DNA of 64,000 nucleotides, taken from Spirometra erinaceieuropaei. Lineage: Eukaryota; Platyhelminthes; Cestoda; Diphyllobothriidea; Diphyllobothriidae. Of the stretch, positions 12,601 to 22,023 are shown one piece after another. Every line of letters starts with the position of its first letter. Within the stretch, counting starts at the first letter, position 1. Made by a program: the position numbers and the translations under genes. Location: NCBI GenBank assembly GCA_902702965.1, contig CACRXP010000168.1, forward strand, positions 234,570 to 298,569, in the 5' to 3' direction. A model generated the notes under the pieces. It was given only the letters and a program-made list of their open reading frames with translations, had not been told where the DNA came from and did not search any database.

Positions 12601-13151
12601 ATAAAGCCCGCCGGAATCCGATGTGGCCCCCGTATTAGTTCAGAGCATCTAACACGTGGCCCGTTCTGAAGCGCACACATAAATACATACATGTAGTAAT
12701 GGGGAGTGAAACAAGAAAGAGTGAGTTAAATCAGAGAGGTGATCTGTCTGAACGGGAAGGTGACGGCTGTATGGCTGGCAACAACCCTGTGGAGAAGGAA
12801 ACGCTGTGGCAGCTTCATGAGCGAGCCGTGGAAGGTGCCGACGAAGAGTGAGCAAGGCGACAATCACGACGAGGGTTTCAGAAGGGGTGTCGGCAGTTAA
12901 GCGAGGAAAAGATACCGCCTATTCTCATTGCCATGCGGTTACGCCATCTTTACCCCGAATCCGCGCCAAAAATGCTCACTCCGTTCAAGTAACCCAATCC
13001 AATTAGATGGACGTCACATTCCCGCACCGCAAGTTCGAAGACATAAAGCTTCCACCTGTTTACTCTGCGACATAAAGAACGAGTTAACATTGTGAAAACG
13101 TGAAAGATCGGCATTGCTTAGGCCATAAGGAGTTTGACCTATTTACCTTTG
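12601..13151. other. Unannotated spacer
   Basis: No gene, domain or repeat could be read here. Confidence 0.35.
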
Positions 13152-13287
13152 TAGTGACTCCTTTCCCTACTATCTCTTTCTATTTTTAGTAGTTAAATAA
13201 CAGTTGCAATTGCTTTTAAGTGCGATTTTCCGTACGTTGGCAACGTTTGACCCTTCTTCTGTAACGAAAAAACTTTTCCTGTCTGTA

Positions 13288-14665
13288 ATGCCCCGCAGAG
13301 CACTGCTAAACGTCGAAAGCTTGCGGCCTCCCCACCGTCTGTGGGTGCTAAAATCGTGACCGAAGACATAGCAGGTGCCAGCGTATGTTCTTCGCCGTCC
13401 GTAGATCTGAGAAACTCACAAAACCCTTTAGTACATGTAGAACCTCTTGACCCTTCAGTCGTCCAAAAATACGCCTCTGCTAGTCGTAGCAGGCCATCAG
13501 CCGGCGATATAGTCGACCAGTTGATTTATGACGACATAAACAGCCCTTTTTAAAAAGTAATTGAACAAGCTTTTAAACTTATTGGGGTAATAAGTTCGGA
13601 AACTGAGGAAAGAATTAAGCGCAAGCATAATTTCGTACTGCGAAACATTCCGAGCCACTTATCAGCTACGGAGGGAGCGCATGTGTTCCTACAAAGTTGT
13701 GGCTTGAGTTTCAGTGTCGCACAAGCTAAGCGACTTCGCTCGCTTAGCCGTAATGCGCCGATACTAGTTACCCTTTTCTCCATGATAGAAGTCGATTTTA
13801 TCTTGTCGAGTAGGGAGATAACTAGAGACTTCTGTCGTAAATGGCGCTGCTCCGTTTCGCCAGACTTCACACCGCTGCATCGAAGACTGAATAAAGTAAA
13901 TTCGGCAAAACCAGCACCAAGATAATGACACCTACTCTCAGTCTGAATAAGTCATCTAAAACACCATCTGCGGCATCTGCAAGTCACGGCATAATCAATT
14001 CCGTAGGGAATTCGACTACATTTAATGCTGAGTCCTTTAAACACACCATCTCGCCTGGTATAAACACGCCACTATCGACTCCCCCAGCAACCCCTAGTAA
14101 GCCTAAGCATGTGTCTAAGTCAAAGGCAAATCCAATTGCTGTCTCAGTCGCTCGGACACCCAATAAATCCAGCACCATTGTAAAATCTTTTCCTCCACAA
14201 TCGGCTTACAGTGCCTCAAATACCCCGACTCAAAAAGTACCGGGTTCGCAACTGCCCCCCAGCCCTCATATCGAGGCATTTAGGCCGAATATGCCGATTT
14301 TTCCGCCGTTTAATAAAACTCTTGCTCCAATGGAAACAATGCGTCCCCCACCCCCTAACTTGTTTCCTCCACGGCCGTTTTACCAATTTATTCCTCATGA
14401 TAATGTCCATACTGAATCAGTTAATTCATCCTATCCTCAGTTTCGTTCCGGCGGGAATACGTTGCAGTATCTGGCCCGCGGATTTCCAGCTGAAAATAAG
14501 TTAGCTTACAATGGTTACCAGTTCACCTGCCCGTCATTCCCTCCCCCAAGTCCTACCCCTTTTTATCCACGTGAGAAGTTTTCGATGCCACAAAATTTTT
14601 TGCAAAACCGGATGGTTGCATTCGGACCGTTTGCTCCGTGGGCAGCCCAGAACTGGACGATGTAG
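13288..14665 (+). pseudogene. Family A LINE ORF1 (broken)
   Basis: ORF1 of the LINE, presumably an RNA-binding chaperone-type protein, begins at ATG 13288 (MPRRAL) and ends with an ATG-TAG at 14660-14665. Its frame is broken early: the first 80 codons are out of frame with the intact second half (13925-14665), while copy 2 is continuous there. The readable part has a basic N-terminus, a conserved central block (RIKRKHNFVLRNIP) and a long Pro/Ser/Thr/Asn-rich tail. There is no CCHC knuckle. The end of ORF1 overlaps the start of the ORF2 frame. Confidence 0.75.
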
Positions 14666-15374
14666 CCCACCTCCCTCAGAAACAAACAGCCTTTCCCTTC
14701 AAACTTTTTGCTTTAAATGCCAGATCCTTGCTTAATAAGATGCCTTTGCTTCAGACTCAGGTCTTCGTCCATTGTCCTGATATTGTTTTAGTAACTGAGA
14801 CGTGGGCATCAGCCTCAGTAGCTGACTCCGAACTCTCTCTTCTAGGCTACAATTGCATTCGAAATGATCGCCAAGATAGCCGTGGTGGGGGCAGCTGCGT
14901 CTACGTTAAGCAAACACTTACATGTTTGCCGTTGGACCTCCCGCACTTTTCAGCAGTAGAAGGCAGCTGCTGGCTCCAGGTTGCCCTAAAAAATAATTCT
15001 CCTTACTCGTTGGTTGCGTCTATCTTCCTCCCAACGCCAACGAAAATTTTGATCGCTTACTCTCACAGGCATTTCATGCTGCGGCCGACTCAAGCTTTAA
15101 GTATCAATTGATTGCGGATGACTTTAATCTTCCCGAAGTCCGCTGGTCTCCGCCTTCAGGCCCAAGAATGTTCGATGACTTTCTTGAGGTTGTGGGTGTT
15201 GGGATGTGGAATCAGGTTGTCGATTTTCCTACCCGAGGCTCAGGCATACTTGACCTAATTTTCTGTAGAGGCTGCATGTCATCGTCGGTGTCATCCCTAG
15301 GCCCACTGGGGGGCTCAGACCATGACATAGTTGTTTCAACGTTGGAATTCGAGGCTGACAAAACGTCTAGTCAG

Positions 15375-16924
15375 TTTAAGTCAGTTTATTAAAGGAATGA
15401 TGCTTTCGCCCTTGAGCTCCCTATTCATATCGATAAACAGAAATAAAGTCATCAATTACATCGGCAAATCGAAAAGTTAAGAAGTTGGCGGTAAGTGTGA
15501 GCTATGCACAAACTGCCGCCGCTAAAACAATCATTATTATATGTACAGTAGGTTCTCAACAAATGAGCGTCTAGTCTGCCCTTAAAGGATTTGACACTTT
15601 CGGAAAGAACGACGGCATCAGGGAGTCCATTCCATGCCCCGATGACCCTGTGAGTGAAGGCGTTCCGTCGGACGTCCGAATGAGTCCGCCTCCTTTACAG
15701 TTTGAAGGGATGACCACGCAGACGGTCAGTCCGGGCCAATTCAAAGAATTCATCAAAGTCTAGGGCACACTCACTGCTTCTGACAATCCTGTAGGTTTGA
15801 ATGAGATCGCCGCGCAGTTGCCTGTAATTTAGAGGAAACAGATTTAGTTCGGCCAGCCTGGTTTCGTAAGGCAAATGATGAAGATTCTTGTCCATCTTCG
15901 TAGCCATCGCCTGTACTCTTTCCAGTCGTTGATAATCTTTCTTCAACCACGGTCGCCAGGCCTGGACCGCATACTCTAAGTGAGACCGGACGAATGCCCC
16001 AAGGTTTTGCCGAACAGCTGTTTATCGATCTGCAGAAATCCTCGCCTCAGCGCAAATAACACCCTTATCGCACTTTTGGCTGCCCTTTGACACTGTGATG
16101 ATGGCTTCAGCGAGGAGGTCATTAGGGCGCCCAGGTCTTTCTGTTCCACAACATTTGAAAGGGACTGACCACCAAGGACGTATTGAAAGGAATCGTCCTC
16201 CTTACTGGTCCGTCTGGTGCGGAGTCTCATGACCACACATTTGTCCACATTAAAATTGAGGAGCCAGCGAGCTGACCAACTGTTCAGGCGGTTGAGACTG
16301 TCTTGAATCGCGTACCTGTCTGCATCAGATCTGATGGGTCTCCACAGCTTAACATCGTCAGCAAACATCATGGCGCTGCATCCCAGGTCGTCGACGCAGT
16401 CGTTAATGTAAACCAGGAATAGCAACGGCCCTAAGACGGAGCCCTGGGGTACACCACTTAGAACGGGAGTAGGAGTTGACCTTGAGGCCTCAGTGCACAC
16501 GGTTTGCGATCTCCCGGTAAGAAAATCTGTTATCCATGTCAGCAGCGTTCCTCTTATCCCAATTTCAGAAAGTTTGTAGATTAGGCGTTTGTGTGGGACG
16601 CTGTCTAACGCCTTCTTAAAGTCTGTGTATATGACATCAACCCTTCCATCCTCGTCCAGTGCGCGAGTCCACTGCTCCGTCGAGAGCAATAAACTGGAAA
16701 GACACGAGCGGTTCTGTCTAAAGCCGTGCTGCAGGTCTGAGATTAAATGGCCCTGCTCCAGGAACTCCATAGTTGCTTTCTTAACTATGGCCTCCATTAT
16801 TTTACAGCAGATGCAGGTTAGACTAGCAGGCCGGTAATTGTTAGCAATAGTACGAGCCCCGCCCTTGTATATCGGAAAGATACTTGCTGTCCTCCATTCT
16901 GATGGCAACCTCCCTAATTCGAAT
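15375..16924 (-). mobile_element. 5'-truncated CR1/Jockey-type LINE (family C) inside family A copy 1
   Basis: The minus-strand RT runs from about 16915: LPSEWRTASIFPIYKGG, NNYRPASLTCICCKIMEA, LQHGFRQNRSCLSSLL, VDVIYTDFKKALDSVPHKRL, LSGVPQGSVLGPLLFLVYIN and MMFADDVKLWR. The C-terminal module DYQRLERVQAMATKM, then YETRLAELNLFPLNYRQLRG, continues in another frame at 15946-15695. The 3' end near 15375 is AATAAACTGACTTAAACTGACT, a short tail repeat. ACGTC occurs at both junctions (near 15363 and 16925) and may be a short target-site duplication. The endonuclease half is missing, which is typical 5' truncation. Confidence 0.85.
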
Positions 16925-17938
16925 GACGTCGTCCCCAAAGTATAGCTTTGTCCGCAATTTCCGATCAACACGCACAACCGAATTATTAACACACCTTAAT
17001 TCCTACGACTGGACTGATTTCTTACTTAGTTCGGATGCAAATGTTTGCACTGCAAATGTGTACGAAATTTTGTATCCGCTTATTTCTCGTTTTGTCCCCC
17101 GTAAGAAAATTATTAATGTTGAGGATGAGGTTTTCCTACCCTTACCCTTTCGTCGCAGATTGCGCAGGCTTTATCGTCGTTTCCATCTTCAGAACGATGT
17201 TTCTGTCCTGCCCATGATTCGTGATATTTTTGATCGAGTTAAGAGATTGTCTGAAAAAAAAACAGCTAGCCGAAGAGGTCCAGTTTACCCAAAACCATTC
17301 GTTAAATGTCTCGAAACTTTTCTCTAGAAAAATACGAACTCATAGAAAGACGCAGCATCCCATCCTCCGAGACGCCCTCGGAAATCCCATAGTTGATGCA
17401 CAGTTAACCGCTGATAGCTTCAATGATTTCCTGTCCAAAACGTTCATTGAAGACTCGACCACTCCGCATCCGACCATCCAGCCATTGACTGGGGCAGTTC
17501 TAGAAACTATAACTTTCACTCTGTGGGATGTGACTGTTGCGATTCGGCGTTTTCGTCAATCTTATAGTCCAGGCCCTGATGGTGTCCCAGTAAGCATTTT
17601 AAAAGCCGATGCAAACACGATCTTCCCATCCCTCTTATTCAAGATATTTAATCTTGCTCTTGAAACTGAAACCTATCCTGCCTTGTGGAAGGAATTACAC
17701 ATTTTGCCTATTCCTAAGCACGGCAAATCTACATCATTTGATGACTTTCGGCCAATAAACACCCTCCCTGCAGTTTCGAAGATCTTAGAGACATTGATCA
17801 AAGATAAAATGATGTGTCACTTAACAGTGAATAACCTACTGAGTGCTGCTCAGCATGGATTTCTCAAAGCTCGATCTTGTGACACCTGTCAGCTCTCTTT
17901 CTTTGACTATGTTCTCTAATCTAGGGACCATGGTTTTG

Positions 17939-17951
17939 CACTTTACACTGT
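17939..17951 (+). repeat. Target-site duplication, left copy
   Basis: CACTTTACACTGT directly precedes the PLE insertion. The same 13 bases follow it at 19554-19566, and the uninterrupted target exists once in LINE copy 2 at 39660-39672. Confidence 0.9.
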
Positions 17952-18385
17952 GGAAGAGGAGGATGAGGCGATCTCTGGGGAAGAAGGTTTATTTATCTGA
18001 CGTTTCGTGTTCATTCTCGAGCACATCTTCGGAGATAGGCTGAGCGAGAAATACAGGGTTTAAATAGGCCATCTGCACTCTCACCCGATAGGTTCGTCCC
18101 GTTCGCTTCTCGTTGCCCCCCCTCTCGCGCGTAGATAGTGCCTGACGGCCTCGTATGGCGCTGGCAAATCGATACTTCGGTTGATAGAGTTCGTGTCTGA
18201 TTTCCAGGCCTCAATCACTTCCCTCGCCAGTTTGCTTTCGGCTCGGCCGAGCACCTGGGCGCCGTCAAAGTCGAACTTGTGGTTGTTTTCCAGGCAGTGC
18301 ATGGCGACATGCGATAGTACGTCCTTTCGCCTTACGGCTAAAGTGTGCTCATGCATGCGCGTTCTTAGGCGTTTGTCGGTCATGC
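17952..18385. repeat. PLE inverted arm, left
   Basis: This is the reverse complement of 19085-19519 with only scattered mismatches. It carries the GIY-YIG C-terminus, the 3' UTR and a hammerhead-like motif, read on the minus strand. Confidence 0.9.
18002..18032 (-). ncRNA. Hammerhead-ribozyme-like motif, PLE left arm
   Basis: Minus strand reads CCGAAGA, T, a six-base arm, a loop, GAACAC, then GAAAC. It fits the hammerhead core CUGANGA-stem II-GAAA, apart from C for U at core position 4, one extra T after the core and one mismatch in stem II. It lies in the 3' UTR, where PLE hammerheads are known. Stems I and III and the cleavage site were not resolved by eye. Confidence 0.45.
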
Positions 18386-19082
18386 CACAGTAGTTGGCTG
18401 GACAGTCCAGACATTTGACGCGGTAAATAACGCCTGACGTGTCTGCAGGTGGTAGCCGGTCCTTGGGCTGCATGATTAAGCGGCGGATGGTGGCCTCCGG
18501 TCGGTGACCAACGCCCACGCCTAGCGGCCTTAGTATGCGCTCAGTGGCTTCGGAGACGTTACTCACGTAGGGCAAGACACGGAAGATTTCTGGTCTTTGT
18601 TTCTTCTCACCGTCCGTCTTCGTGTGCCTTCGGTACAAGCATTTGTTCACAAAACTGCGTGGATATCCATTGGCAAGGAAGAGGCGCCATAGGGTATTAC
18701 GCTCCCGCAGCTTCTCGGCTTCTGTGCTGCAGTGTGTGTGGATGCGGCGAAAAAGGGTCCGGACACAACTGCGCTTATGCGACAGGGGGTGATTGCTGTT
18801 GTAATGAAGAATTTTCTCCGTGTCTGTCGCCTTTCGAAAGACACCAGTCTGGAGGGTTCCGTCTCCCTGCCTCGATACCTGGACGTCGAGGAAAGGGAGC
18901 ACTCCGTTATTTTCTTCCTCCATGGTAAATTGGATTTGTGGAAAAACTGAGTCCAATTCTCTTTTAAAGTTGTCTTTCGCGTCTCGGTGTAAGATGACAA
19001 AAGTGTCGTCTACGTAGCGCATCCAGAATTTCGGCTTGTATGTCTGGAAGACCCGAGTTTCCAGTTCCTGCAAGACCGCCTC
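18081..19082 (-). pseudogene. PLE RT (C-terminal part) plus GIY-YIG endonuclease
   Basis: About 330 codons are open on the minus strand without an internal stop. The frame starts inside the RT with ETRVFQTYKPKFWMRYVDDT, in which YVDD is the catalytic metal-binding motif. The thumb follows (LPFLDVQVSRQ, YNSNHPLSHKRSCVRTLF). The linker and GIY-YIG module then read SGVIYRVKCLDCPANYCGM, with the two Cys of the Penelope CxxC insert, and RTRMHEHTLAVRRKD, HCLENNHKFDFD and REVIEAWKSDTNSINR. The N-terminal RT half is missing, so no active protein is expected. The open frame points to a fairly recent insertion. Confidence 0.88.
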
Positions 19083-19084
19083 AG

Positions 19085-19519
19085 CATGACCGACAAACGC
19101 CTAAGAACGCGCATGCATGAGCACACTTTAGCCGTAAGGCGAAAGGACGTACTATCGCATGTCGCCATGCACTGCCTGGAAAACAACCACAAGTTCGACT
19201 TTGACGGCGCCCAGGTGCTCGGCCGAGCCGAAAGCAAACTGGCGAGGGAAGTGATTGAGGCCTGGAAATCAGACACGAACTCTATCAACCGAAGTATCGA
19301 TTTGCCAGCGCCATACGAGGCCGTCAGGCACTATCTACGCGCGAGAGGGGGGGCAACGAGAAGCGAACGGGACGAACCTATCGGGTGAGAGTGCAGATGG
19401 CCTATTTAAACCCTGTATTTCTCGCTCAGCCTATCTCCGAAGATGTGCTCGAGTATGAACACGAAACGTCAGATAAATAAACCTTCTTCCCCAGAGATCG
19501 CCTCATCCTCCTCTTCCAT
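19085..19519. repeat. PLE inverted arm, right
   Basis: Plus-strand copy of the last ~100 codons of the PLE endonuclease (MTDKRLRTRMHEH onwards), its stop at about 19386 and its 3' UTR. The protein frame is identical to the left arm, so the two arms separated recently or have been kept alike. Confidence 0.9.
19437..19467 (+). ncRNA. Hammerhead-ribozyme-like motif, PLE right arm
   Basis: Same motif as the left arm: CCGAAGA at 19437-19443, stem II GTGCTC (19445-19450) with GAACAC (19457-19462), then GAAAC (19463-19467) and GTC. One base differs from the left arm, in the loop. Confidence 0.45.
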
Positions 19520-19553
19520 ATTAACACCTGGGGTCAGCATTTTTGCCTATATC

Positions 19554-19566
19554 CACTTTACACTGT
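19554..19566 (+). repeat. Target-site duplication, right copy
   Basis: Second copy of CACTTTACACTGT. The interrupted LINE ORF2 continues directly after it. Confidence 0.9.
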
Positions 19567-21336
19567 ATATTTCGATTTCACTAAGGCTTTTGATAGTGTT
19601 GACCATGCTCTTCTTCTCTTGAAACTGTCCTCTTTCGGAATAAGTGGCAAACTTTTGAATTTTATATCCTCTTATTTGGGCACTCGCACACAACGAGTTA
19701 AGATTTCCAATACTATCTCCAACCCCACACGTGTGAGGAGTGGAGTCATTCAGGGTAGTGTACTCGGCCCGCTTTTATTTTGCCTTTTCGTTAATGATGT
19801 ACCCGATTTATTTCAGAATGGTAAGCCTTTCATGTATGCCGATGATCTTAAAGTTGCATATCGATATAGGCCGGCAGATCATGACATCGTGCTTGAGCTC
19901 CTAAAGAGCGATCTACAGGCTTTCGTCCAGTGGTGCCGCACATGGCGCCTTTCTCTTTCTTGGCATAAGTACTCAGTCATGGTGGTTGACGACGACCGCC
20001 AACCTCAACTAAGTATTGAAGGTCACGCAATAAATGTGCCAGGGGTTATAAAGGATTTGGGCGTATCATACTCCAAGAGTCTTAATCTCTCGGAGCACTG
20101 TGCCTTGATAGTCCGCAAAGCACGCAGAACGACCGAGTTTATCCTCCGAACTTTAAAACTAGGGACATTAGAATGCGCCTTTTCGACATGTACGTTAGAC
20201 CTGGTCTGGAATACTGTTCGTTTTTATTTAGCCTCATGCGTGCTTCTGAGCGGAAGAAAATAGAATCCGTTTAACACTTTTTTACCAAGAGAATTTTAAC
20301 CCCAGAACACCGACATTTGTCTTACCAAGAACGTTGCCGGCTTACAGGCCTCGATCCTTTAGGGTTGCGTAGATTACAAAAGGGACTATTTTTGCTATTT
20401 AAACTCTTATATAATCACACATCTAACCCACTCACCTCTTTAAGACATCATATCCACCCACGACGTAACAGTCACCGTGAGGTCTCCTTATTTCTGCCTC
20501 TGGCACGTACTGTTAAATATTGTCGGTTCTATTCTGTAAATGCAATTGCTATTTGGAATAAACTACCCATGAGTGCGAAAACTTTGCAAAATTATCCTTT
20601 ATTTAAGAGAACTATTACTCAATTTTTGCATTCAGAAAAGCTCCCACAAATTTTGGGTGCTGAATCTACTGATCGACTGTACCGTAGCGATGGCGTTTGT
20701 GGTCTCTGAACACTATGGCTGGTCTCACCAGCTGTTCCTCAACGCCTCTACTTTGACTATCCCCAACTTCATGAAAGGAATTGACGTCCGAGGATCTCCG
20801 ATACCGTGCAACCCCCTCCCCCCCTTCTTGACGGTCGAAAATATACCGCCAGCAGTTTTTTTTCTCCTGAACCCTTCAAACCATAAAAAGCATCATCAAC
20901 TATAATTTTTATTCTTCAGGAGTTTTTTTTTCACTGCTGGTCGGATTTGTGTTTAATCGTTTCCCTTGACAATGCCTGTAAACAGGCATTTAATAAATTA
21001 AATTAACTTTAATTTAATTTAATACCCCGCGAACTCATAGGTTTAGTCTTCCAGGACACCCTAACAGAGTTGTTCAACAATGGGGTCGGTAAAAATATCG
21101 ACATATGTGTGTCTAAAATGCCATAGACAGAGCTTGGAACGCGTTACCTGAAAAGTTCGTCGTAGCGCTAAATGGGGTTTCTTTAGGGGCGCCTGTTTCG
21201 CTGTTCGGAGTTAGGGCGGAACACAGTAGTTTAGAATGGCATAGAGCAAGGTAATATACGCCTTAGACTTCTGCAGTCTACTTGTCCGCCATTACCTCGG
21301 TAGCGTGTAAATGCTAGGTGCCGCACATATGGTGAG

Positions 21337-21600
21337 AGTTCGACCGTCGTAAACGACGACGTCCATGGTTAGAGCAGTACCAGTTAGCTGTATCTGAACA
21401 GGTCTTGGGTAAGCGGACTTCGGCAGAATACGCCGCATTCTCTCCTGTCTCATCCGTCAGACTTCGAGGGCAAGAAACTGTCATCGCGACCGAAGATAGG
21501 CTCGGGCGCAAAGCCAAACGACCTATATACGCGCGCCACACAGATCTGGTCCACCAGAACGCGCTAGAATTTTACAGAAAGGTATTTCGTACCTCACGTC
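21337..21600 (-). mobile_element. RTE-type LINE 3' end fragment
   Basis: The minus strand ends in CGTCG-TTTA-CGACG-GTCGAACT, the shared RTE terminal hairpin and motif. Upstream sequence resembles the fragment at 2294-2520. No protein can be read. The right limit is approximate. Confidence 0.45.
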
Positions 21601-22023
21601 CATGAGAATGCTATAAAGACTACATTAAGAAGGAATAAATTGTCCTGACTCCCAGTTGTCAAGCCAGTCGCCCCACGAAAACATGTAGTGCTAGTCAGGA
21701 AACCGATTTATCCAGAAAGATGGCAGCTTTCCAAGCCACGAATTGAAACGTATGGCGATAGTTTCAAAGTGTGTCAAATTCATTACGACAAAGAATGCGT
21801 TGATGTGCCATGGAGGTGGGTTCGTCGGAGTCAACCTCACTCTCTTTTCTTCATCCGTGCACTAGTTGGCTGTCCGAGTTTTTCCGTCATCCAGTGCCGA
21901 AGTTGGACACAATGGCTGACAGAAATGCAACAGCCAATCTACGTGTGCCACACAAGATCTGATCGGACGCCAGGATGCGCCGAAGAACAGGCCTTTAATT
22001 GATTGTAGAAGTTGGTTTCTGTT
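21601..22023. other. Unassigned sequence before the RTE coding region
   Basis: Probably 5' UTR of the plus-strand RTE. A stretch near 21935-21975 repeats in diverged form at 21520-21560 (CACACAGATCTGGTCC against CACACAAGATCTGATC). No gene was seen. Confidence 0.35.

Larger units (their letters stand above)
17952..19553 (-). mobile_element. Penelope-like element with inverted arms
   Basis: Penelope-like elements encode a telomerase-related RT joined to a GIY-YIG endonuclease. This copy is 1.6 kb, lies on the minus strand, and starts mid-RT at about 19083. There it abuts, head to head, a second 3' part of the same element running the other way (19085-19519). The ends are therefore inverted copies of each other, about 434 bp. 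A further 34 bp (19520-19553, with CCTGGGGTCAGC) resembles sequence just beyond the other PLE at 30.07 kb, so it probably belongs to the element. The exact 13-bp duplication on both sides shows that the whole structure went in as one event. Confidence 0.9.
14638..20709 (+). pseudogene. Family A LINE ORF2, endonuclease-RT (broken, split)
   Basis: The endonuclease part (14638-15375) shows LNARSLLNKM, then VTETW, DRQDSRGGGSCVYVK and GGSDHDIVV. These are the Mg-binding and catalytic blocks of the exonuclease-endonuclease-phosphatase fold. A frameshift lies near 15010. After the first insertion the frame resumes at 16925. RT blocks follow: SYSPGPDGVPVSILK, FDDFRPINTLPAVSKILE, then (after the PLE, from 19567) YFDFTKAFDSVDHALLLLKL, RSGVIQGSVLGPLLF and the catalytic MYADDLKVAY. 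Frameshifts near 17.26 and 20.21 kb and a stop at 20272-20274 further disable it. The C-terminal end matches copy 2. Confidence 0.85.
13152..21021 (+). mobile_element. CR1-like LINE, family A copy 1, split by two insertions
   Basis: This is a non-LTR retrotransposon with ORF1, then ORF2 encoding an apurinic-like endonuclease and a reverse transcriptase. It is nearly collinear with copy 2 at 36.3-41.1 kb. Homology begins near 13152 (CTTTCCCTACT) and ends in an AT-rich tail near 21021. Two later insertions break it: a minus-strand LINE at about 15375-16924 and a Penelope-like element at 17952-19553. Removing both restores collinearity with copy 2. Stops and frameshifts in both ORFs show that it can no longer encode its proteins. 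The clade call (CR1 group, comparable to schistosome SR1 elements) comes from motif style and is not a phylogeny. Confidence 0.88.

Noticed and set aside
16589..16837. Plus-strand frame opposite the family C RT
   Set aside because: Shadow of the minus-strand RT coding sequence.
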